A stretch of DNA of 64,000 bases, from assembly GCA_031772625.1 (NCBI GenBank), contig CM062814.1, positions 820,330,757 to 820,394,756 of the forward strand. Direction: 5' to 3'. Shown here in pieces: positions 56,117 through 64,000 of this stretch. Each line of letters begins with the position of its first letter. Position 1 is the stretch's first letter. Below the pieces are notes generated by a model. The model was given only the letters and a program-made list of their open reading frames with translations. It searched no databases and had not been told where the DNA came from. The translations under genes and the position numbers were made by a program. The DNA is from Pinus tabuliformis (lineage: Eukaryota; Streptophyta; Pinopsida; Pinales; Pinaceae).

Positions 56117-57179
56117 TGTTGAAAATAACAACAAGAAATGCTAAAAATAGCATTGCTATAAATAGCATTGCAGGATATAATCCAACTCTGTTGGAAATAG
56201 AAAAAAAAATAGAAATGCTAAAAATAACAGTGCTATAAATAGCATTTTGGGATATATTCCAATTTTGATTTGTCCTTGAATCAAAATTGAGAATTAAAAT
56301 TTGAATTTAGTCTCACTAGCTATTTGAAAAATAATTAATTAATTCATCTTGAGTTATTTAGTTGGAGAAATTCAAACTTGAAGTCTTTGTGAAGACATGC
56401 AACGATTATCCCTTTGATTGAGGAATTTATCCCTTAATTAAGGAGATAAGGATGAGTTGTATTTGAGTTATAATTAGTTAGCTTAGTTAACTGAATTAAG
56501 TCCAGTTAAATAAGTTCCAAATAGTTGGAGGAACTAATTGTCAGTTCAGTCAGTTAATGAAAGCATGCATGCAACTAGTGTTCTCCAGATAACTAAAAAT
56601 TCTCTCGTAAATAACTAATGCATATCAGTGATGACAAAGACCTAGTTAAGATTAAAGATAGGGACATTGTACTATCAGTTGGAGGAATTTTCCTATAAAG
56701 GAATCTCATCCATGCAGAAGGAATTATCTCCTTCAGAATTGTGTAGTTATTTCAGAGGTCAGTGTTGTGTGTGAGGTGAGAATCACACAGGTTGCAGCTA
56801 GAGGACCCAGGAGAAACTGCACAAGGAAATATGAGGCTTGGAGGACTGAAGGAAGGCATATGTGTTGTCTATTTTGTCTATGAGCAGTAGTGAGGGATTG
56901 TACTGAGAGTTGGGTAGCTTGTGAGCTAAAGCTTTGTGTAATCCTGAGATATTTCCACTTGTATGATAATACAGAGATTGGGGTTTTTAACTGAGGATTT
57001 CCCCAGAGTATTCTTCTGTGTTCATGTGCGATTGATTTCTTCTTCATCTATTATATGTGTTCTATTTGATCTTGCTCAAAATCGATTAAGCTTCCACAAG
57101 TTTGATTGTATAAGTAGATTAAGTATATTTCTTTAGTTACATTGCATTATTAGTTTAATCTACACTGAGAATTTCTACA
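56117..57179 (+). repeat. E11 3' LTR
   Basis: 1063 bases, begins TGTTGAAAATAAC, ends TTTCTACA, followed by the target repeat GAAAC. Confidence 0.9.
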
Positions 57180-57603
57180 GAAACCCTAGCCTTCCTTCAC
57201 ACGTGTGAAAGAGAAATAGCCCAAAAAAAAGTCTCATTTTTCCTCCTCTTTCTTTATTGCCTTATCCTTGTTCCTCCTTTACTTGGAGGAGTGAGTGATG
57301 TATCTGGTTCAAGGAGGTCAATTTTCCTCACTTATATAGGCTTCTCAAGGTGGACGTGGCTCTTCAATTTAGGCCGACTTACCAACTTCCAGGCTGAATT
57401 GGTCTTGAAGGGTATTTTGACACTTTTAAGGACAAAAATAAATTTCTTTACAAGTTACAATGAGCTCGATGGGGTCTTCAACTTATCAAAATGACTCTTT
57501 TGAATTTCTTGCCCTGAGACCAACCCTAGAAGCACGCAATGGATGCTTGACCTATAAAATAAAATACCTTGAGCATGAAACCCATGCTCCCAAAATAATA
57601 ATA
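57180..57603 (-). repeat. E10 5' LTR, second part
   Basis: Matches 40266-40693 of the E10 3' LTR, from GAAACCCTAG through the TGACACTTTTAAGGA stretch to the AATAATAAT run. There E14 starts, so the remaining roughly 90 bases of this LTR must lie past the right edge. Confidence 0.8.
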
Positions 57604-57926
57604 TGTTATGCAACTAGCTCACAGAGAAGATAGATCAACGACTTAAACATTATCCTCTTCAAGGGGGAAACCTACTTTACATTACATAAATGAAAAATTC
57701 TTGGATGATTCAAATGATAAGACCTCCTTGGTATATATAGGAGTCTAAGGGGTCACAATATAATTAGAGCCTACATAACAATAGTAATGTAAGGGCACAA
57801 AAATAACAATAGTGGGCTTCTATGGGGCACAACAATAACATGGGGGATTCATGGGCACAACAATAACAATAGGGGGCTACACTAATAAAAATAAGGGGAA
57901 CGCACTAGTATTATAGGGACCTAACA
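57604..57926 (-). repeat. E14 3' LTR
   Basis: 323 bases, matching the E9 LTRs end to end, with the same AACAATAACAATAG-type repeat in the middle. Confidence 0.85.
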
Positions 57927-58449
57927 TGCCCCTCTCCTTCAAAAAAGTGTTGTCCTCAATGCTTAAGTAATTCTGGATGCTTCTGTATAAAATTCTCATC
58001 CTCCCATGTGGAATTTTCAGTGAGTAAGTTCTTCCACTTAATGAGAATATTCTGAAATTAACTGATTCTGTAACTTTCGGGTTTATGTTTCCATGACTGC
58101 TTCAGGCTCAAATATGATTTTTCCTTTTCGTCAAGTTCTAGAAACACTGTTTGAATTGAGAGCTTGTCACTAATAACCTTCTTTAAGCATGGAACATGGA
58201 ACCTGCGTGTACTCAGGAAAATATAGGCAACTCCAATTTGTATGCCATAGTACCAATATTTTACAACACCTTATAAGGACCATAGTACTTTGGCGATAAT
58301 TTATTATCCTTCTTAGCTTGCTTGAGGGACATTTGTTTATATGGTTGTAGCCGTAAAAATACCCAGTCTCCTACATCAAAACTTCTTTCACTGCGATGCT
58401 GATTTGTCTATTGTTTCATTCGATTTTATGCTAGATTGAGGTTATCCTT

Positions 58450-59206
58450 TTAGAGTTGGAGAACTTGTTGTTGATGCTCAATGTGATCTTCCACTACTTG
58501 AACCTTTGAATTGTCTCTTAAATATGATGTGATGGATGGTGGATGATATCCATAAAGTGCCATAAATGGGGTCATTTTTGTTGTAGTATGGAAGGAAGTG
58601 TTATACCACCATTCAACTAGAGGAAACCACTTGACCCATTTTGTTTGTTTATCCGATACAAAGCAACAAATATATCCTTCCAAACATTTGTTCACTATCT
58701 CAGTTTTCCCATCAGATTGAAGATGATAAGATGAGCTATGACTAGTTGAATACCAAGACAAGAAAATAATTCCATCCAAAAATTTCTAGTGAAAATGGGA
58801 TCTCTATCACTTAAAATTATCTTTGGGTTTCCATGTAGCTTTTGAATTGTTTCCATAAATGCAGTAGAAATTGTACTAGCTTTAAGTGAAGAGATAATGC
58901 ACAAAAGTGTGCATACTTGGTAAGTCTATCAACTACCACCATGATGACACTCTTTTCTTTAGACTTGGGTAAACTTGTGATAAAATCCATTGAGACCTCC
59001 TCCCAATGCTGACTTGGAATGGCTAAAGGTCGTAATAGAATCGGGGTCTTAATTTTCTCAACTTTATTTTGTTGGCAAACCAAACACTTTGCCACAAACT
59101 TCTGAATATATGATTTAAGGCCATGCCAAAAAAATTCCTTCTTGACCCTGTGGTAAGTTTTCAAAAATCCTGAGTGCCCTCCTAAGGGGGAGGTGTGCAA
59201 TTCCAA
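58450..59206 (-). pseudogene. E14 integrase segments
   Basis: 58817-59206 has HTSPLGGHSGFLKTYHRVKK, CLVCQQNK and WEEVSMDFITSLPKS; 58695-58904 has the SDRDPIF motif; 58450-58779 has QSDGKTEIVNKCLEGY and the later core FMALYGYHPPS. Same integrase as E9. Sequence at 57927-58449 corresponds to the C-terminal and chromodomain part in poor condition. Confidence 0.8.
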
Positions 59207-59460
59207 AAGAATATTTTCTTGAGTTTGGAATTTTTACAAAGATATAAGCGATATTTGTACCATAATGAATCATTGTTCTAGCGAAATGTATTAGATGTAA
59301 TAGGATCTTGCTCCAACTTTTGAATTAGTTCCCACACCTCTTCCTCATTTTTCCATTCATCCCTTGCTTCGATTATCCAATTAGGTTGGATAATATAAAT
59401 GGAAAAAATAAATTCTTCCACATTCTCATTATTTCTTTAGAGTGCATCTGCAACAACATT

Positions 59461-60058
59461 TTACTCTTCTGAAGATAATATTTGTTCCAAAAAGTATTTA
59501 AGACTATCATGATCCATTTTTACCTTGAAGTGTCTTCCAATTATGTAAGGTATCCATTTCTTTAGTGCATGTAGTATTTCCAACATTTCCTTCTCATAAA
59601 TAGGTTTGTGTAAATACTTTCTTTTGATTGGGAAACTTTCAAAAGTAATGGGTCTTCCTTCTTGCATTAAAATAACATCAATTTCATTTCCTGTGGCATC
59701 ACATTCCACAATAAAGGTTTTTTTGAATTCAGGCATAGCTAAGACAAGTGTTTAGCACATTTCCTCTTTAAGTTGTTCAAAGTCCTTAGTCGCTTCCAGA
59801 GTTCAAGAAAATGCATATTTCTTCAGTAGTCTTGTTAGAGGTGTTGCTATTCTCGCATAATTCTTAACAAACTTGCAATAATACCATGTCAACCTAATAA
59901 ATCCTCGAATATGCTTTATGGTTATGGGGATTTTCCATTCCTTAATGGCTTTAATTTTGTTAGGGTCTACCTTAACACCCTCATGAGATACAATATGACC
60001 CAAATATTCCACCTCCTGTACTCCAAAGAAACATTTGGAGGTTTTTTCATATAATTGG
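59461..60058 (-). pseudogene. E14 polymerase end and RNase H segments
   Basis: 59803-60058 includes VQEVEYLGHIVSHEGVKVDP, the thumb-proximal part of Gypsy polymerase. 59461-59736 has TFIVECDATGNEIDVILMQE and KMDHDSLKYFLEQ, the RNase H pattern. Confidence 0.8.
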
Positions 60059-61592
60059 TGTTGGAAATAATACTGAGAGGGGGGGTGAATCAGTATTATC
60101 AAGTTCTTTTAATAAATCTTCCTTATTTATACTTTGAATTATTTTTGTATGTCAGTACCATAAAATAATGAGCATGAACAAGAAAAACAGATAGTCACAC
60201 CAAAGAACACCAGATATAAGGTGGAAACCCAATGTGGGTGAAAACCACCTGCTGCAATATGTCTCTATCTTCTTTCAAATTAGAAACTCCTTTTACAATG
60301 ATTTTGTACTGGTGCAGTCCTTTACCAGTACGTAGGCTGCAACCTGCAGAGAGCTACAACTCTCTCTCGTTTTCCAGTCTCTCCTGGAAGGGAGCTACAA
60401 CCCCCTACTTCTTTTCTTTCAAGGATCACTTTTCATAAATTTTCAAACTGGATCCATGAACATCAAATGATCATCAAGTACAAGTAAATCACCCAGTCAA
60501 CTGCAGTAACCAGATCAATAGTAATAGTAAACTAAACCCAGAACACCTTATCAACAGAGAAAAGTCAGTCAAATAAATGCCTTAATACAGATACGCAGTT
60601 TTCCTTTATCTGGCATGCGTTGCTACACACTTCACCTTCTGCACCTCTGCGTATCCATGCAGAGAGCCTTGAACTGCACTGCGTATCCATGCACTGTTCC
60701 TGTAAATGCGCCGTGTACCTATACTTTGCCCACGCACCCACTGCTTCTATCGCGCCGCGTACTTTCACTGTGCCTCCGCAGTTACTGCTTCTATCACGAC
60801 GTGTACTTTCACTATGTCTCCGCACCTGCGGCTTTTGTCGCATAGCGTACCTCCGCATTTCTCCTTTCTCTTCACTGTGAACCACCGCACCTGGACTTCT
60901 GTCACGCTGCGTACTCACGCACTGCTCCTTCTTCTGGGTTGTGTACCCCCGCACTTGCACCGTTAATCGCTTGCGCACCTCTGATTAGGGCCAAATTGGC
61001 AGTCCACCAGTGTGCCACAGATAGTCAGATGCCCAGATCTGATCATGCGCCCGAGAGATCACACTTCATAGATTCACTTTCAACTTCACTTTTATATAGA
61101 TCCAGATTTTAAACCGATAACCCAATATTTCAGATCTTAAGATATTCAATTTGCAAAAGATACATTAACCAAGTGATCTCCTTCTCTATTTATAGTCAAG
61201 CCCTTATCCACACCATGGGACAAAACCATCAATAACCAATACAAGGGATCCAAACCGGGGCTAAATTAGATCCTATACCATGGTCCAAAACCATAGAATC
61301 AAGAACGGCGGGCTAAATACCACGGGCCAAACATAAGAAACCCCACGTGAGCGCGCTTCTCTGCCTTGAAGTGAGTGAACTGGGGGTCTGCACCTCATGA
61401 ACGGGTAACCTGCGGGTATGTACGCACTTTATCTGTGATATTCCTGCGGGTCCGCAGCTTTTGTACGGTGTACCTGCGTATCTCTTATTTTCCAACATTT
61501 TGAGAGCCTGAACAGAGCATTGCCACATAAGAGAGTTGCCATCAAGTACAACACCTGTAACATAGAGCCATACCAGAATCATAATGCCAACA
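60059..61592 (-). repeat. E15 3' LTR
   Basis: 1534 bases, TGTTGGAAATAATACTG to ATAATGCCAACA. An alternative inner end at 61498 (TTTCCAACA) is less likely because the polypurine tract is at 61593. Unlike its surroundings it is partly GC-rich. Confidence 0.75.
60640..60985. repeat. GC-rich degenerate tandem repeat in the E15 LTR
   Basis: About six irregular units of 35-55 bases, each with GCTTCTATCRCG-like, GCGTACTTTCAC-like and CCTCCGCAC-like blocks. Two related blocks recur at 61380-61480. The frames open on both strands here (for example 60565-60978) follow from the repeat and are not protein-like. Confidence 0.65.
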
Positions 61593-61954
61593 ATCTCCCC
61601 CTTTGGACTTGATGGCAACCTCAAGATCTTCAACGTCATTCTCCCCCTTTGACATCAAGGGCAAACGGTTATGCTCCCCCTAAGAACATGCTCCCCTTGA
61701 CTATAAACCAGATCTGCAAAGAAGAACCATAATCCACCAAACACCATAAATGACCATGAAAGAGATAGAGAGATATTGCAGCAATATTCAGACTAGCATC
61801 CATGATCTCCTTCTGTACTTCCTCCATAATGCCAACAATGCATTATATGCTCCCCCTAAACCTGTGCTATTCGATCTTCGACCAATCCGCAACCCAGCAC
61901 ATGTACGCATATGCCCCAGATGAGCCTTGCGTACAACCAACCATCAGAAGAGAT
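61593..61954 (-). other. E15 3' untranslated region
   Basis: Holds three to four further CTCCCCCT-type purine tracts (61641, 61676, 61691, 61851) besides the one at the LTR edge. No coding segment recognised. Confidence 0.6.
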
Positions 61955-62308
61955 TCAACAACAAGATGATGCATCAACAACCCCCAGCTTTTGCCTGAGG
62001 TATTCAAAGGTCTCCCTGGGCAATGGTTTGGTGAGTATATCAGCAACTTGTTCCTTAGAAGGAACATACTCCAACTTGACCTTTTGTTCAAGTACTTGTT
62101 CCCGGAGAAAATGATACTTGATTGGTATGTGCTTGGTCTTTGAATGCATGACTGGGTTCTTTGAAATGCTGATTGCACTTGTATTATCACATAAGATGGA
62201 GATGGGTGGTATACAAGTGATTTGAAAATCCTGCAAGGTCTGCATCATCCAAAGGAGTTGAGTGCAGCAAGATGCAGCAGTGACATATTCTGCTTCAGCT
62301 GTAGACAA
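61955..62308 (-). pseudogene. E15 RNase H segment
   Basis: 117 residues: STAEAEYVTAASCCTQLLWM, ILCDNTSAISISKNPVMHSK, TKHIPIKYHFLREQV and EQVADILTKPLP, the complete Copia C-terminal pattern. Confidence 0.9.
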
Positions 62309-62539
62309 GGCAATCGAACTCTATTTCTTGCTGAACCAAGATACTAATCTGGAACCCATAAAGAATGCACCACCACTTGTGCTCTTCCTGTCATCCACGC
62401 TTCCGGCCCAATCTGCATCTGTATAAGCATGAAGTGTGAGATCTGTATCTCTAGGATACCATAAGCCATAGTTTTGAGTTCCTTGAAGATATTTGAAGAT
62501 TCTCTTTACTGCCTGAAGATAAGTTTCCTTTGGATTTGC

Positions 62540-62929
62540 CTAAAATCTTCCAACTATTCCTACTGCATGCATTATCTCTGGTCGGGTACCTGTCAAATAA
62601 AGTAGACTTCCAATCATAGATCTGTAGGTTGGTTGATGCATTGCTGCTGATTCATCATTTGCACTGAGGCTACATCCTGTGACCATGGGTGTACATACTG
62701 GTTTTGCATCTTCCATGCCATATTTCTTCAAAATCTGCTTGAGATACTTGGTTTGAGACAAAAAGATCCCTCCTTCTTTTTGTTGGATTTGCAAACCAAG
62801 AAAATATGCCAGTTCTCCCAGCAAGGACATTTCGAATTCTTTCTGCATTACCAAGGCAAAGCTTTGACTCATAGCTTCTTCATTGTTGCCAAAGATAATG
62901 TCATCTACATACACAACAAGTATTAGCAA
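62540..62929 (-). pseudogene. E15 reverse transcriptase segment
   Basis: VYVDDIIFGNNEE carries the catalytic DD; then MSLLGELAYFLGLQIQQKEG, YLKQILKKYGMEDAKPVCTP and YRSMIGSLLYLTGTRPEIMH. Clean Copia polymerase palm and thumb. Confidence 0.9.
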
Positions 62930-63196
62930 TTTGTCGTTTTCAACTTTTATATAAATATTGCTATCTGCTGATCCTTTTGAAAAACCTTGTTAATGAAGAT
63001 ATTTGTCCAAACGATAGTACCAAGCCCTTGGAGCTTGTTTGAGACCATAGAGAGCCTTTTTCAATCTGCATACAAGATTTGGATCATTTCCAAGAATGAA
63101 ACCATCTGGCTGCTCAATGTATACTTCTTCTTCCAAGTCTCCATTCAAAAAGGCTGATTTCACGTCCATTTGAAATACTTTGAAGTTTTGAAAGCT

Positions 63197-63973
63197 TTAG
63201 AGAGCAAGGAACATTCGGATGGCCTCAAGTCTTGCAACAGGAGCAAAAGTTTCTTCAAAATCTATTCCTTCTTGCTGCGCATACCCTTTACAAACAAGTC
63301 TGGCCTTGTTTCTAATTACTTCTCCATTTTCATTCAATTTATTTTTGAAGACCCATTTTGTCCCTATAAGATTCTTATCCTTTGGTCTAGGAACCAACTC
63401 CCAAGTGTTGTTCTTTTCAATCTGCTCAAGTTCTTCATCCATTGCTTTGACCCAACATTCATCTTTGCATGCCTCTTTCACATTTTGTGGTTCAGTGGAA
63501 GAGAGTAATGCCAAATAGCTTGAAGCTTCTGCAATTGTTCTTCTTGTTTGTACACCTGCTTCTTTCTGCCCCAAGATCTGAGATTCTGGATGATTCTTCT
63601 GAACATATCTGGATGGAGTCTTCTCTTCTATCCTTATCTGCTCCTCTGGTTCTTCTTCTTCATCATTCTGTCTTTGAGGGTAGTCTTCTTCTTCTTCGAT
63701 ATCTTCATGATTCACTTGCCTAGGAATGTATCCCTTCTCATCAACCACTACATCAATGCTGTCAACAATTCTTCCAAGTCTTTTATTGTAGCACTTGTAT
63801 GCTTTGCTGTGTGGAGAATAACCAAGAAGAATGCCTTCATCTGCTCTAGGTTCAAGTTTTCCAAGTTGCTCATCAGTGTTCTTAATATAGCATTTGCTCC
63901 CAAAGATTTTGAAGTGCTTTACCGAAGGAGTCTCACCATACCAGAGCTCATGAGGGGTTTGAGTGCTGTTCAC
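63197..63973 (-). pseudogene. E15 integrase end and reverse transcriptase start
   Basis: 258 residues. [20 protein letters not shown] and [17 protein letters not shown] are the integrase C-terminal pattern; an acidic linker follows; then [40 protein letters not shown] and [20 protein letters not shown] open the polymerase domain. The element continues beyond the right edge. Confidence 0.9.
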
Positions 63974-64000
63974 CTGGACATTTGTTTTGTTGAGAATAAC

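Larger units (their letters stand above)
45129..57179 (+). mobile_element. E11: Copia gag-protease element
   Basis: A complete insertion by structure, same family as E2. LTRs: 5' in two parts (45129-45727 and 53226-53705, split by E12) and 3' at 56117-57179. TSD GAAAC at 45124-45128 and 57180-57184. Initiator-Met primer site, Gag, zinc knuckle, protease and a Gln-rich tail; the interior is only about 2.4 kb and shows no integrase or polymerase. The LTRs differ by roughly 6-8 percent by eye. A few breaks. Confidence 0.9.
39676..57603 (-). mobile_element. E10: Copia element, heavily invaded
   Basis: Old Copia element on the minus strand. Its 3' LTR is whole (39676-40781). Its 5' LTR starts at 44522, is cut by E11 (45129-57179) and then by E14 at 57604; its last part must lie past the right edge. 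In sense order the interior shows protease, pre-integrase, integrase, reverse transcriptase and RNase H segments; I recognise no Gag. The LTR pair differs at roughly one position in eight over the first 250 bases, so it is among the oldest LTR elements here. Many breaks. Confidence 0.85.
57604..60058 (-). mobile_element. E14: Gypsy chromovirus, second copy of the E9 family
   Basis: A 3' LTR (57604-57926, TGTTATGCAACTAGC to GGACCTAACA) and the 3' half of the interior: integrase, RNase H and part of the polymerase. It matches E9 in order and detail but is more decayed. It lies in the E10 5' LTR and is itself cut at 60058 by E15; the 5' part should lie beyond E15, outside the window. Many breaks. 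Confidence 0.85.
60059..64000 (-). mobile_element. E15: Copia element, partial, best preserved
   Basis: 3' LTR 60059-61592 and coding sequence for RNase H, reverse transcriptase and integrase end, continuing past the right edge. LTR ends TGTTGG and CCAACA are perfect inverse copies, and AAAGGGGGAGAT on the minus strand sits directly inside the LTR as polypurine tract. Open segments are long and motifs clean, so it is probably the youngest LTR element here, though not free of breaks. Motifs fit the Tork/SIRE side of Copia (inference). It lies in E14. Confidence 0.85.

Noticed and set aside
60565-60978. Long open frames on both strands
   Set aside because: They come from the GC-rich repeat in the E15 LTR and have repeat-driven composition.

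Overview
The window is seed-plant nuclear DNA made almost wholly of transposable elements inserted into one another; I recognise no host gene, tRNA gene or rRNA gene. Plant-type Copia and chromodomain Gypsy elements primed by initiator-Met tRNA, Gypsy-like elements primed by tRNA-Arg, a plant L1-like LINE, long LTRs and strong decay together suggest a very large, slowly purged genome. A gymnosperm (conifer-like) is my inference, not something the sequence proves. Elements are numbered E1 to E15 from left to right.

Left part (1-10863). E1 (1-5214, minus) is the 5' part of a Gypsy-like gag-protease element with a tRNA-Arg primer site; it sits in an LTR of E2 (5215-8440, plus), a Copia element with gag and protease only. 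E3 is an old L1-like LINE (minus) that now lies in pieces at 8441-8689, 9257-10852 and 30821-33020. E4 (8690-9256) is a foldback MITE inside E3.

Middle (10864-39492). E5 (10864-30809, minus), a Gypsy element with gag, protease, integrase and a long accessory reading region, split the LINE. E6 (14387-24851, minus, TSD CCCAC), a gag-protease element related to E1, entered E5. E7 (17133-19302, TSD TGGTG), probably a solo LTR, entered E6. To the right, a second foldback MITE, E8 (33021-39492), was split by E9 (33044-38893, minus, TSD TCTAA), a Gypsy chromovirus with all main domains visible.

Right part (39676-64000). E10 (Copia, minus, from 39676) carries in its 5' LTR first E11 (45129-57179, plus, TSD GAAAC; same Copia family as E2) and then E14 (57604 on, minus; same family as E9). 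E11 carries E12 in its 5' LTR (45728-53225, minus, TSD AGGAA), a non-autonomous LTR element coding a G-patch and two zinc knuckles. E12 carries E13 (51637-52807, TSD GCCGA), an LTR of the E2/E11 family. E14 is cut by E15 (60059 to past the right edge, minus), the best-preserved Copia.

Main points for a second look. (1) E1 and E6 carry, on both sides of gag-protease, a series of about 17 short hairpins whose loop is conserved while the stems change on both sides together. (2) Three unrelated non-autonomous LTR lineages (E1/E6, E2/E11/E13, E12) keep gag-like genes but show no recognisable polymerase. (3) The LTR divergence of E12 contradicts its place in the nest.
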